Positions 45,552 through 57,866 of a stretch of 64,000 nt of DNA are shown piece after piece. The number at the start of each line of letters is the position of its first letter. The first letter of the stretch is position 1. The position numbers and the translations under genes were made by a program. The DNA is from Gracilariopsis chorda (lineage: Eukaryota; Rhodophyta; Florideophyceae; Gracilariales; Gracilariaceae), in contig NBIV01000048.1 of assembly GCA_003194525.1 (NCBI GenBank), positions 1 to 64,000 of the forward strand. Direction: 5' to 3'. The notes under the pieces are model-generated. The model searched no databases, was not told the origin of the DNA, and was given only the letters and a program-made list of their open reading frames with translations.

Positions 45552-46377
45552 TGATGTGCAACGCCCTCAGGTAGGGAATTCTTGGTACTTGATCGTTTTC
45601 CCGATATTATTGGTTGTGTAGTGTGTGTATGAACTACGCCCCACAATGGTGTGTATGGACACGTGGGACACGGTTTTGGGTCAATTGGCGGTTGCCCACA
45701 GTAGTGGATGTTGCCACGAAATGTGGAGTATTTTAGTTGATTTTATTTATTATTTTCACACCCATTTCTGGGAAGCTAGTACTTAGTGCGACGGCACACT
45801 GCCGTCGCATCAGTAAAACTTCCCCAACAAGGGACCCCAACCTGGGGAATTGGCTCTAGTTGTTACCGCTTGCGCGCGTGCTCTACTCCTCCTTGGAGGG
45901 AAACGCCTTAACCCACGGGACATCTAACCCCCTTGCACATCTAAAGAGGCCCATCCTTGGGAGTATAATTGTTCCAATTGCATTGGTGTTTCGCCCTGTA
46001 TAGGGATATTGTTACCGGCATCGCCGTTCGTCCCCGTCGCTCTCGCGACTCACTTCGTCCTCTCTTCCTCCTCTTCGCCCTTCCTTTTTCCCCTTTTTAG
46101 GGTAGCACCTCCCGCTATCCGCGGCCCTCGTGTGCGCATCCGCTCACACACCCCCACTTACGTGGAAACATACCTCTACTGAGGATCGCACCCCGCTCAC
46201 GCGGATACCGATTCTTCGCCTTCACCTCCCTGCGCGAGTCGCGACAGGTGTTCCTGGTCTTACAAACCGGCTTCGCCGTGACACCTCTGGGAGGGCTCTA
46301 CCCAACTGGGTTCACCTCGTGAGAGGAAGATCCCGAACGTCTTTCGGTGTTTTTCGCCTTTGGGGCATTGCACCACA
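45552..46377 (+). repeat. 3' LTR of element C
   Basis: 826 bp, preceded by the polypurine run AGGGGGGGGATA and followed by GAGTA. It differs from the 5' LTR at only 7 positions. Confidence 0.93.
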
Positions 46378-48812
46378 GAGTAAGTCAGGAAATTAGTTTG
46401 AAGATCCATGCCAAGAAGACCTATCTATTCCAAGGAGAATTTCAGTTCTGTCGACGGATCATTTCACCGGAAGACATCCAATAACATCCACGACACTACG
46501 ACGCTCTTGTGGCTATGAACTAGCTTACGATGGCCACTGAGATGCAGCAATTTGTGTGCGGGACGAACTGGATGCGCAGCTTCATCCCGGATTACTGTCG
46601 AAGAATAGCATCATTACATCAGCTTCTCGAAGAGTGCTACAAGAAGGTTGGAGAACGAACACGCGGAGCACTCCACAAGCTCTCCATTACAGACCAGTGG
46701 GGCGCCGACCATGATTCAGCTTTAGCTGACATCAAGCAACAACTGGCCACCTCAGTCAAACTGGCTCATCCTCACGCGGTTCAGGACCTTTGTTTGTTCA
46801 CGGATGCTTCCGAGACGCACTGGGCAGCAGTATTGACACAAGTTCCAACCGTAGACCGAAACAAGCTGATAGAAGAACAGAGGCACGAACCGCTGTTTTT
46901 TTTGTCTTGTTCTTCATCAGGATCAGCTGCCAACTGGTCAATTGCTGAAAAAGAAGGATATGCAATCGTTGAGTCAATGTGCCGTTGGGACTACATGACC
47001 ATGGGACACGAGACCAACATATTCACTGACCACGCCAATCTGGTGTATCTGTAAGACATTTATGGTAGAAACCCCGGCATCTCAAGGCAGACTGCAAGCA
47101 AACGTATGCGGTTGGCTACAAAGCTTTGCGTTCTTTGTTACGTCGTTGAACATCTTCCTGGGCAGCGAAATGTATGGGCAGACATGTTATCTAGGTGGGC
47201 TGTCAACCCATCGCGACATGTTCATTCAGGCAAGCTTATGCAAGCAATGGCTCTAATGGTAGCCCCTGTGAATCCTACCTTCGATCCGAAGTTTGACTGG
47301 CCCAAATTATCTGATATTCTTGCAACACAGCAAGATACGAAGGAGAAACCTCCGAACCAGTTCAAGCAAACATCCCAAGAAATCCGAAACGAACAAGATG
47401 TGCTATGGATTCCGCATGAAGCACCAATACTGAAGCTCTGCATAATCAGCGCCACACATAAGGGTGATGGTGGTCACCGAAGTGCCGGTGTAACCATGAC
47501 TACAGTGCGAGCATACTTCTACTGGGAAAAATCGAAGATGATATCAAATCTTTCGTACAGACTTGCATCCACTGTCTATGCACCGAGCCTTCTATTACTA
47601 TTCCACGTCCACTGGCTCACAATTGGCATGCAGAGCAGCCCAACGAGTTGATTCATTTTGACTTTTGCTGCATGGGCCCTGGAGAAAAGGGCTTCCTGTA
47701 TGTATTGGTAATCAAGGATGACCATAGCGGATATGTATGGCTCGTACCTCCAACACAGACTACTGCTGATGTGGTGGCGGACACACTCATCAAATGGTTT
47801 GCATCGTTTGGGACCGTCACAAAATGGATCTCGGACCGCAGATCACATTGCAAGAACGAAATCATTAGGTTATTGAATGAACTCAAAGTCCGCTCATCAT
47901 TTTACGCTGGCATACTGCCCTTGGTCTAATGGTACCGTAGAAGTTATGAAACGACAGTTCATGAGAACTATGCGCGCTCTTCTGTCCGAATATCAAATAC
48001 CAATCGCTTGCTTGTCCAACATCCTACTCGTCGTTCAGTCCGCCCCGAACAACACCATGTTGTCGCGCTTGGGTAACCGCTGCCTCTCACCGTGTTCACA
48101 GGTCACAACCAGGACACTCCACTACCACCCGTAACGACAAAAATATGTGGCAAGACGGTGGTGATGAAGATAGGCGACGTATGGCGGCGGCAACTACAGA
48201 ATATTGAGAAACTATGCAAGCATAAGAAGGCATGCACAAGGACGTTGCGAGGCGGACGATGAAGAAACGTCAGCAAGCAATCGAGACACACAATCGCAAA
48301 ACCAATGTGCGAGCAATCAACTTCACTGACGGCGATTTTGTACTACGAGGAGTCCTCAAGCGATCAAATAGTCGTAACCTAGCGCTATAGTGGACAGGCC
48401 GCCCCTACTGTTTGATTGAACGCAAAAGTGAATACGTATTTCTCGTGGAATCTTTGTTGGACCACCTTCGCATGGAAATGCACGGACATAGACTCAAACT
48501 TTTCGGGAACCGTGATTTCGAGACAACTGAGGACATTGTTGATTACTTGGCCTATCAGGAAGGTGAGATGCTACTCGTAGAATAATTATTGGACATAAGG
48601 CGGCGCAAAGGGGCCGCAGAATTGCTGGTCGAATGGAGAGGATCTGCCGAGAATGAAACGCACTGGGTGAATCTCGATTCTCTGCAAGAAGACGTACCGG
48701 TGCTTGTCAAAGAATATCTGGCTGAGATCAAGTGCAGCGGGAAACTCAGGCAGAACCAAGTTGCTGCCTCTGTGCAATCCTCTGCTTTTTTCACTTAGAG
48801 AATTACGGGGCG

Positions 48813-49508
48813 CGTTTTTAGCCAAATAAGGCATCAACTCACCTTGTAAAGTATATAGTACTTTCTGCTAGGTAGCAAGCGCGTAGCTAATAACCGCGTC
48901 GCTAGCTAATGCGTGGCTGACAACTGAGTGGGTAGCTAATGCGCGGCTGAGAACTGCGTGGATAGAAAATGCGTGGCCGGCAACTGTGTGGGTTGCAATT
49001 TCTCGTATGCTACGCTTGATAGTGATGCTATCTTTCTTGTTGATGTCGACTGACAGTTGAATTGGCAGGGGGACCTCATACCTTTCACGTTCTTGAAAGG
49101 CAACTCACAACGCAGAACACGGCAAGTGAGGCGCCCATTTGACTTGCAGCGCTCTTGTATCTTAGTGTAGCTCTATTCTCTCTACACTACTTCCGTGTTT
49201 CCGTTCCACTGGAAGCCTGGCCTCTGCAACAGAGCACTGTGTATGTCGGAAATAGGCGCTGACACAGCGACGGAAACGATCGCGTAATTACGACTGTGTC
49301 GGGTGTGCTCCAACGGGCGCGAAGAGATAGGTTTGAGGGCGTATTTATGAGCCCACAGCAGAGCAGAAGAGACTCAGTAAAGGGCCATCGACCCAGTTGC
49401 CATTGATTCACATCCCTCGTTGAAGCCTCCGTCTTTCTGTCATCACGCAGACAGGTCGCGTAGATTGTTGTCTCTGTAACTTTCGTGGACGACCAACACT
49501 GGACAACA
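48813..49508 (+). repeat. 3' LTR of element D
   Basis: About 696 bp. It matches the 5' LTR along its length but carries an extra block of about 200 bp near its end. The 30-bp repeats recur at about 48885-48995. It ends just before GGCAT, the right target duplication. Confidence 0.75.
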
Positions 49509-49513
49509 GGCAT

Positions 49514-51840
49514 CGAAGGATTGGATCCGGTTACTCACAATCAATCGAATTCCGGAAAAAGTCACGGTCATGGCCAAGTGAAACTACAAGTTGTTTGCTG
49601 AATTTGGCGTTTCCAACCAGCATACTGTAGGTCATCTGTCCACCTTGGATACAGGTTCCCATCTTAACTTCATTATAAAGTACTTGGTAGTGCTGGACGT
49701 TCGTGCTCATGTCCATCATGGACTAATCATGAACTTCGCCGACGCTAGCAATAACCTGTGACACCGAGAAGAGCAGGCTGATATTAGTAAGATGTACAGC
49801 AGATGTATCGTTTCTTTATAGGGATAATCCATCATGCATAATATCCACTAATTCAGCAATCTCACAACACTCGTACGTCCTAGGGATACACTCAAATGTT
49901 TTGAATGTCCAAGGGAAATCTAAAAATCAAGGACATTAACATGAAAGCAATGTTTTGGATTTTGGACATCACTCGTACATTCGGCAGTATCTTGGATGTG
50001 CGTAAGTTCTACTCCAGGTATGCCATTGGATATCCTGTTGGATATGCTTTTGGATAGTATGCATCATGTTCTATGCATATATTCAAAGGACATGCTTGCT
50101 GCCCATTATTGGCCCATCAGCTTCTCTCTCTGGTTACAAACGGCAGGCATCGGCTCGCTAGTTGTGCGGATTGGAAGCTGTGTGATGCAATAGAAGTCAA
50201 TAACTGCATTATCAGCTAATAAACCTCCTTCCCGCAGCAGGATCCTTAGAAATTGTAGCGATGGACAGCCTTAGCCTATTTAACAAGTCCGCAAAGAGTC
50301 ACCAGACATGCTGACCATCACCGGTCGGTTCACAGGGTTCTGTCGAGCGCTCCCTGTCACGTCCATTACGGCCGCAGCCGTGATACAGGCTTTCCTATCA
50401 AACTGGGTTTACACGTACGACATAATTCTATATCTGCTGAACGCCAACGGGAGTCAATTCATCTCCAAGTTCTTCGAGGCGGTGTGCAGCATATGATTGG
50501 CATTCAGCACTAACCTACTACAGCCTACCACGCGCAAACAAACGGGCAGGCCGAATGGTTTAATGAAAATTTCGTGGAAGCTCTCTGCCACTACGTGGCA
50601 CAGCACCAACCGTATGGCACGAATACGTGCAAACATTGAACCATGCATATTATATGCAGGTATATTGAATAATGGGCACAACGTTATTAGATTTGGTAGT
50701 TTCACGACACCCTCCCAGCCTGCTGTTCAAAACATCTTCGAACGCCATCCAGAACGATATCTAGAACCACCAGTCCGAGAAATCCTTACCGCACATGTGA
50801 AATGGTATGTCCTGGGTGGAATTCGGGACGCACTAGCATCCACTCAGGTAAACACTACACAGACTGAACGCCAGTATAAATGGGACATCAGTAAAACTCA
50901 ACGGGCATCCCTCGAACTTCTGTGCTGACGACGAATTGTATATTCACCTACCGGAATGGGTGTTGACAGCCACTGAAGATCAGGTCGACGAACACACCTG
51001 GAAGCATCGGAAAATACTTCCTAAAATTAACAGGCTAATCCCAGTGGTGACCAATCTGGACGATATAGTTCTCGAAAATGATGACAGTATCAAGAAACGT
51101 GTAAGCATCGACCGACTAACACGGACACCACGCAGGGTGTGCCACACAGCCCCTACACCTGAAATGGCCATGACACGCCTTAGAGTTGGGCCAGATATTG
51201 ATCCTGACGATATCTTTGCAGACGAATCCGCTGCACCACCCAAGAAGGAGTCAACATTGCAAACCCATTTCATAGACCAATTCATCTGACATACCGACGC
51301 ACTAAGTGGGATACGGTACCAAGTTCGCTGATTTGGGTACGGTGCTTTCTACGGCACATATGAACTCCACTTCTACATCCCGCACCCCTTCATCGCCCAT
51401 TACTGGCTTCACGAAATACGTCACCAAACTGAAAGTGCGTTCTAAACCTAATCGCACTGGACGCGAGCACTCTCGAAATTGGTGTGGGCGTGGAGGTAAA
51501 ATGTGGCGCTTGGAATGAACCGGCGTATCCGTGATTGCCTGTTCTTGTTAACAACTTAGGGTGCCTCACGGCACCGTACACAACACGTTGCACAACAGCT
51601 GGCCACTTAACAAAGACCGTCAGATGATGCAACCAGCAAGTTTTGCACTTCGACTGGCTAATCCACATCGCACGGGAAAGCAGGACAAACGCCATAATCA
51701 AGAAAAGAAAAGCACAGCTGATGGTAACGGCCCCCATGACGACCACCACGCACACGACAGCACACAGGAGCTTGAAAAGAAGAGGACCGACGAGGGACAA
51801 GGTGGAAGAATACAATCCTAGCTACCTCCTGATCTGACCG
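49514..51840 (+). mobile_element. Ty3/gypsy fossil F, right part (protease, integrase)
   Basis: Directly after the right target duplication of D, sequence related to element C resumes. The protease region (about 49550-49760, with LDTGSHLNF) matches C at about 39240-39440. An integrase portion (about 50310-50640, with NANGSQFISKFF) matches C near 42230-42520. A GPF-like tail follows to about 51290. This continues the fossil whose LTR and gag lie at 31895-33190. Heavily decayed; the end is uncertain and the 3' LTR was not recognised. Confidence 0.7.
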
Positions 51841-54120
51841 TTTTTACTTCTGACACGACTATGCTAGGTGCGCGGGACCCGAAAGCTTTCGGAATATGCT
51901 TAACCGGATCGGTCAGAACCCCATGAGCCGCAGAAGCAGCATTCACTGCTGAATCATCAATACCGCTCGTACCATCACCTGCAGAGGCACCACCAAGACC
52001 GCTCTAACCGGCAAACGAAGTTGAATGCCCAGTAAAAGAAACAAAAGCATGTCCTGTGCAAGCACTGTAAAGTTTAGTACTGAATTTCTGGGTGCGACTA
52101 TCCGTATTAGCAGGCGCGGAAATATACTCAAGAGTTGTCCTATCCTTAGTTAGTTGTTGTTGAGCCCTGGGCGGCTGATGCCGTGCAATGGCTACGGGAG
52201 GAATGATAAGATCGTCTGCTGTGGTCTCTGGGTAAACGATCTTGGCCTCCATAAGGCAATAGCCGTAGATCTCTAAGCTCCGAACCGTATGCTTGTGCAT
52301 ACGCTCCATAAGATTTATATGGGACTTTGTAATACGAAGGAATGTCTGTACGCTATGAGGCACGCAAATGATCCAACTCCAGGCGGAAGAAAGGCCATCG
52401 CAAAGCAATTGCGGAGTGGGCTTCTCGAATGTCTGACAGAACGCACGGAGAGCTTCAAATTTTGACTGAATGTCGGGTACCATACAGAGCTGATGAGACT
52501 GCATTAGCGCTTTGATGTCGATAAAAAACTGGTGGAGGAGTCAGGGCCGGCGAACGTGCAAGAATCAAAAAGAATCCAGTCGGAGACAACGGCGCACCCG
52601 GAGGAATCATCGAGGAAACACTTGTGCCTGACCGCCTGGGTCAACACCACGAGCTAAAATTGACGCAGCACCGGCGATGTCGGTTCTCAGGTACCCGCCC
52701 GCAAAGTAATCCGAAACGTTACGTGCTTTACAGGCTAAACGGAGACCAGTGGGCAACAAGCGTTCAGTAAGCGGACCGCTATTACAGAGAGCATACAATG
52801 TGGAAAAAGATTTTCATCGAAGTCGTACCATGGACAACCAGGCGTACAGGACCAATATGTCTCCAAGGAACACCGGAGAACCCTCTTAGCATCTTTCGGA
52901 CAGAACGTGGACCCACGAAGGATATGATGAACCACCATCTGGCAGATGATGTCCACCAAGTCCACAGGAAACGGGAACAGACTACCGTAGTCCGGATAGC
53001 CATCAGACTCATATATCCAAACGTTCGGGTCACAGGGAAAGATAGTCACGCCGTCCAACATAACTTGGATAAACGCTAAGAAGACAAACAAAGCCCATTT
53101 AACATAGAATATCTGAAATACCGGATCAGAAAATGGTCCCTAGTTGAGGACCTCATACCCGTGATAGTTCAGAACGGGCGGAGACGAACCAAAAGCATAC
53201 TGGTCACCTCGTAAGTCTTCCAAAATTGAAAGATCGGTAATCTCAAACCCACTCTATCACTTTTCACCAGATCATGAGACTCCACGTTATGCCAGCAGTA
53301 GTAATACCTGACGAACGACCGTATTCGGGCTTTCGATACCGAATTTTCACCGTTATGGGCACTCTTGAGCCAGTACAACCGATAGAACGGATATTCGATT
53401 ATAACAATTTCGAGCATGTTATACCAACTAGGCGGAGGATACTACAAATCTTCGTGCATCCAACGCAACAAACGTTGCACAAGAGACTGGCTTTAGAACT
53501 CTTCTAGACAGCACACGTACGCCGTATCGCATCTGGCAATGGTCCGAAAGGAGCCTAACCACCCTGAAAAGGGGAGTGAACCCACCTGTCCTTCCAGGAG
53601 TGTTCGTCTTCTCTTTTGGATTTTCACGGTGCATTCCACAGCAGTCTACATGGAGGGAATGTGCGAGATATGGACGGGTCAAGGTAGTTGTTGAACATAC
53701 GTCAGTATCCCAAGACCGTTATTGGTGGCTCCCGATCTCCATGGGCGGGCTCCAACCCTATGGGTTGCAATGATCGAGCTGTTGGTCTGGTAAGAAGAGG
53801 GGGTGCACCCTACCACTGGTGAACCAGTCATGATATCGCGAGGACGGGCGTATGGATCGACCGGAGGAAGCATAAGGATGGTAGTTCTCTGAGGAGATGA
53901 TAGTAATAAAGAAAGGGAACTAGGCGGGAGCGTGAAGGGAAGCAGATTCTGCGGGAAGGGTTCTATGGATGTGGTATAAGTACTGAACGAGCAGATGTAG
54001 TGAACGCAAGTTGAAAAACGGGCGCCAGGGACTAGCATGCTCGGAGACGACGTGCGATGGTTGAGATTGGTATGGAAGTCGATGGTGAGGATCAGAGTTA
54101 AAGTTCGTAGCACCGAACAT
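51820..54120 (-). pseudogene. Decayed minus-strand coding region of unknown family
   Basis: Open frames of uneven length follow one another on the minus strand for about 2.3 kb, with protein-like composition. Towards the start they are Pro- and Ser-rich. In the middle they are rich in Trp, Tyr and Cys, with segments such as YESDGYPDYGSLFPF and MVVHHILRGSTFCPKD. A Gly/Ser/Ala-rich end follows. I recognise no polymerase, integrase or transposase signature. It may be an unfamiliar transposon protein or a dead gene, and has several breaks. Treated here as a fossil. Confidence 0.45.
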
Positions 54121-54690
54121 GGTTTCTATAGAATTTCTAACCCAGCTCTACCAGTGTCACTTGTAGATCAATGAATATGCGCATACTCTCTTGAAGAGGT
54201 GGATCATGAATGATTCAGTACCGGCATGGCATCGGTTCAACTCGGGTATGAGAAGACCCTTGGAAAATTTCGGTGAACTTCGAGAATTTAATATGGGATG
54301 TTTAGAACCTTTTTAGGTGATTTCTATAATATCTAGTGTCTATCAGACCGCTGACCTCATATAAGGTCAAAACAATCAACTTTACGTTTAATTTTAGTTA
54401 TTTTGATCGGAATGTTTTCCCTTTTGTAGTCTGTATAAGTTATACTACATGTTTTTGTATAGCAAAAATTCTAAAATTCTGTTGTTTATGCTAGGTGAGA
54501 AGCAGAAACATAAGACAACCAGATGGTTTGATAGAAACGTGCTTGTGAAGTATGACTAATTTACTACAGAGCTTCAGAAAACCGGCTTTTTTGATATCAA
54601 ATACTTACTTTTGATTCAAAAACACCGTTTCTGACGAGTGTATGAAAGGTTCAAAACCTTCAAATAATAATCATTTGGCAATATTCCATC
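54121..54690. other. AT-rich interval without a recognisable gene
   Basis: About 570 bases, low GC compared with its neighbours. No open frame or repeat that I can support. Confidence 0.4.
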
Positions 54691-54699
54691 CGGGCGGAT

Positions 54700-57600
54700 A
54701 GACACTAGAGTAGATGAACGCGTGATAAGCGTACGGATTTTATTCATGGCTGACATGATTCATAGGTGCCGTGGTGCGCTGTGGCCTGCCATGCCACTCA
54801 GTGACACAAACGGGTGTACCACACGTGTAACTCACTACAGTAGTAGTATCCTTAGTTTTATTATGACCCTATAGTAATTAAGGGAGGACGGCGATGCCGT
54901 TTCACCGTGAAATAAAGTTAAGCTGTGACTCTCCTCTGAGTTTATCGCCTGCGGGAGGTAACTACGACCCTCTTGGGGATCACTGCGTTCAATATCTTTA
55001 ATCGTACTCGCACAGTACGAACTACAACCGCTGATTTGTCTTACCGAGTGGGTCCTCTCAGTGTTTATGGTTTTTAACGTACTGCTTAGTTTTTATTTTG
55101 AGAACACATAGTCGTTCGCCTCATTACTGATTTTTGCCATGCTGGCTGAATGAGCATTCCTAGCGTTGGATCTCTTTCGGCTTTCCGCATCACCCGTCAG
55201 GTTGTACCTTTTCCCTTGGTTATTTCCTTCTTTTTTTACTTTTTCCCTTTGGACTTTCCATGGACCAGAGCACGGCTTACGTGGACCTTTGCACTACGTT
55301 GATCACCTATAACCTCCGTTGGTATAGCCGGAAGCAACCTCTGTGTTACACCCTAACACTGTGTGGTACGGAGGGCCCTGTTGCTGTACCTACCCCGCAA
55401 GAGAGAAAGACTGAGAACAACATGAGAGGATCCTCCGCCTAGAGATATTGCACCACAAGTGGTCTTCCGACCTAGAATCGGTTCACTTACAATTGGTTTC
55501 ATCACTTTGCGCAATTTTGTGCTATCCCAGTTCTTAGGAAACCTCCTATACGAGTTAATTGAAGTTCCGAACACTTGGTTGACTGGCATGCAATATGCCG
55601 CCCCAGGCCCCAAAATTTTCATACTCATTGTACGGATGTTGTCGGTATAGCCCCTGCAGAATGCACCGCGCCAGCCGATATCCGTTCCGGAACGTTTGGA
55701 CGACAAGGAAGTTGATCAACGTACCCAACGAACGGCCTGGGATGGTTCTGCTCCACAGGCTATAACTCTGGCAGTACCACTACCAATGTTCGAAATGCCG
55801 TCTGCAGCCTACCGTCGTATTGACTCAGCTGCCTTTGCTCAACTGGAGTCGATGATCCACATCTGTAAAGTGACTCATGTGTCTCTCCTCAAAGAGGAGA
55901 GACACATGAGTGAGTCAAACTTCGTCAAAAAGTCGATAATGCCCAAGTTCGGGATGTCTCGGGAGATATCAGACTGTTTCGTCGAGACGTTAAAACTATT
56001 TTGGAATATCTGGGTGCTCCAGGTACCTTTGTGAAGGACTACAAGAAGTTTGTCAATGACGTTCATGTGGCGTTGGAACGTGTGCACGTTCGTGTGGATA
56101 CGCTGGAAGCGGCCATCCGTATGGATACATAAGCGCTCATGGAAGCCGAAAACGACTTCGTCTATCTCTATCGATTCAATAAGTCGATTGAACAAACGAA
56201 TGGCTCGTTAACACAAAACGGAGGTTCACTACTTTCATTCGGTTTTTAAGATTCTGATTTTGATCGCCACTCAGCGGATTTGTCGTTGGACTCATCGGGT
56301 TTCGATAACGAACGGCAGAAGTACCGTGCGGCGAAGTTTAGATCTACCTGTTCTACTCAGGGAGTCATTCCCTCTCGAGAGAAGGGCAGACGTCACCTGA
56401 GACTAAAGGAATTTAAACCTACCAATACGCTTTACCAGGAACTGTTATTGTATCGTTATTATCGATTGGAAGTTTTCTTAACTAGTCGATCTGCACGAGG
56501 TGCCGGCAAGGTAAAGGATTGCATCAAACCCATGAATACTACCCTTTAATCGAGTCGCCTATGAGGACTACATCCAGTTCTGGTGCTTCACTTCCTCGCC
56601 AGGTTCGTTCAGGAAGCTCATATACTCTGCATGAGTGAAGCCCAAGCGTTTCTCGCGTTACCGTATTTCCTAACCGGTATGGCTGAAGATCAGTTCAACT
56701 ACGTTTGAGGAGCCTCGGGAGTCTCGCATTGAGTAGAAAACTGTTTGTTGGAAGCAGGTCATTGCCTTTTCAGGTCATACGCTACGCAAAACGCCATTTG
56801 AAAGGCGATACTCGTGCTATGCGATGCAAAACAGCAGTGCGTTGAAACTGAAACAGTCTATTCAAACCGCTTGAATAAAGTATTTCATCGATGCGGCCTC
56901 GTGTACTCCGCACAAAAGCAGTGTAAAATATTCGCTCAGGGATTGGATTCCGCACTACGAGCACTCGTCGCGCGACACCGTGAGGATAAACGGAAGATTT
57001 TGTACCTTGAACTGGTCATGTATGCTTAAGCCAAGGGAGAAACTCACCGTGCACGGAGTCAACCGAGACACCAGTCGGCGAGAGCTCTTTTATGAGAGAA
57101 GTCGTTCCAATCGATGTCTTTGCTACAGGGCAAGACCACGAACGCAGATATGGACAACGTCCAGTACGTTGGCAGTCACCCTGATTCGTTTGGAACTATG
57201 GACTTCCCTTCAACATCGGCGCCAATGTTGGAGGAAGACCCCACTTTCTACGCCTGTGCGGAACGGATGCCAGCCACTCCGCTCACTCAGGAGTCCAACG
57301 TATGCCGGCCCCTCCGCTCACTAACGAGTCAAATGGATCTAGTCTCACCGCCTTGGATGAGTCGTACCACAACCACAGCGTCAAACAAATTGCCATCAAC
57401 CATACTATAAAGCAGTGCTGGCTATATGTCATAGATGTTACCATCATGTTCATATCGCCCCGAAATGCGACTTAACATTCCGGAAGGTGCCCAAGGTTAT
57501 GGTAAATTACGAAACTCTGGCCCCAACTGATCGGGCCCGAGTACTGACTACTTCCTACGGAGAGTTGAAAGCATTACTCGCCAAAGTCGCACTCGCACGA

Positions 57601-57850
57601 ACCGATGTTCCCGTGGTTAAACCAACATTTGATCAACAGGTGGACGCAGTTGTACCAAAGAATGGGGTTCATTCTGGTTCCCACCATCGGGTGATGACAC
57701 CGAGCTTGGTAAAACCCTTCTCTAAAAACTAGAATGAGTAGTCGCTCCTAAGGAAGGAGCGTTTTCTTAGCTGAAGTTGACGCCCGAGGCAGTACAGCTT
57801 CACTCCCCAGCTGTCAGGATCCTCACCAAGAAAACCAAAAAAGCAGTCTT
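54700..57850 (+). mobile_element. Ty3/gypsy fossil E (5' LTR and gag)
   Basis: A diverged relative of element C. The LTR runs from about 54700 to 55457 (ATTGCACCACA end) and is followed by the primer-binding site AGTGGTCTTCCGACC, one base different from that of C. Gag-related sequence continues to about 57730, including the capsid-like block (about 56380-57030) and a CCHC zinc knuckle (ICHRCYHHVHIAPKC, about 57418-57462). The similarity to C fades at about 57850. Many breaks, so old. Polymerase and 3' LTR are not present in this window. The left end is approximate. Confidence 0.75.
55873..55911. repeat. Perfect 18-bp inverted repeat with AAA loop
   Basis: Arms 55873-55890 and 55894-55911 (ACTCATGTGTCTCTCCTC and its exact complement), three-base loop. 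It lies inside fossil E. Confidence 0.9.
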
Positions 57851-57866
57851 GGGCCGCAGGCGGCCC
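57851..57866. repeat. GC hairpin at the E/Helitron junction
   Basis: GGGCCGC-AG-GCGGCCC, perfect 7-bp arms. It lies where similarity to element C ends and before the Helitron coding region, so it could be the terminal hairpin of the Helitron (which lies on the minus strand). No CTRR end is visible at the expected place. Confidence 0.35.

Larger units (their letters stand above)
35951..46377 (+). mobile_element. Ty3/gypsy chromovirus-like element C, young, 10.4 kb
   Basis: 826-bp LTRs (35951-36776 and 45552-46377) that differ at 7 positions by my count, with the same 5 bases GAGTA on each side (35946-35950 and 46378-46382). Primer-binding site starts TGGTCTCCCGACC after the 5' LTR. Polypurine tract AGGGGGGGGATA precedes the 3' LTR. 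Parts in order: gag, protease, reverse transcriptase, RNase H, integrase, a long Pro-rich spacer and a chromodomain, then an antisense ORF. It looks largely whole, with about half a dozen breaks. Inserted into the reverse transcriptase region of element D. It is the youngest layer of the nest. The whole element is dense in short GC-rich inverted repeats. Confidence 0.96.
33196..49508 (+). mobile_element. Ty3/gypsy chromovirus-like element D, old, split by element C
   Basis: LTRs at 33196-33691 and about 48813-49508 are flanked by GGCAT (33191-33195 and 49509-49513). Without the 10.4-kb insertion of element C its own length is about 5.9 kb. Parts in order: gag (about 33860-34680), protease with DSGA near 34756, start of reverse transcriptase (about 35330-35945), then after element C the rest of polymerase and RNase H (TDASE near 46805, about 46400-47060), integrase (about 47110-48130) and a C-terminal chromodomain-like segment (about 48590-48720, with VEWRG and THWVNLDSL). 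The chromodomain marks the chromovirus group, known to target chromatin. Many breaks; the LTRs differ widely, so it is old. Confidence 0.9.
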
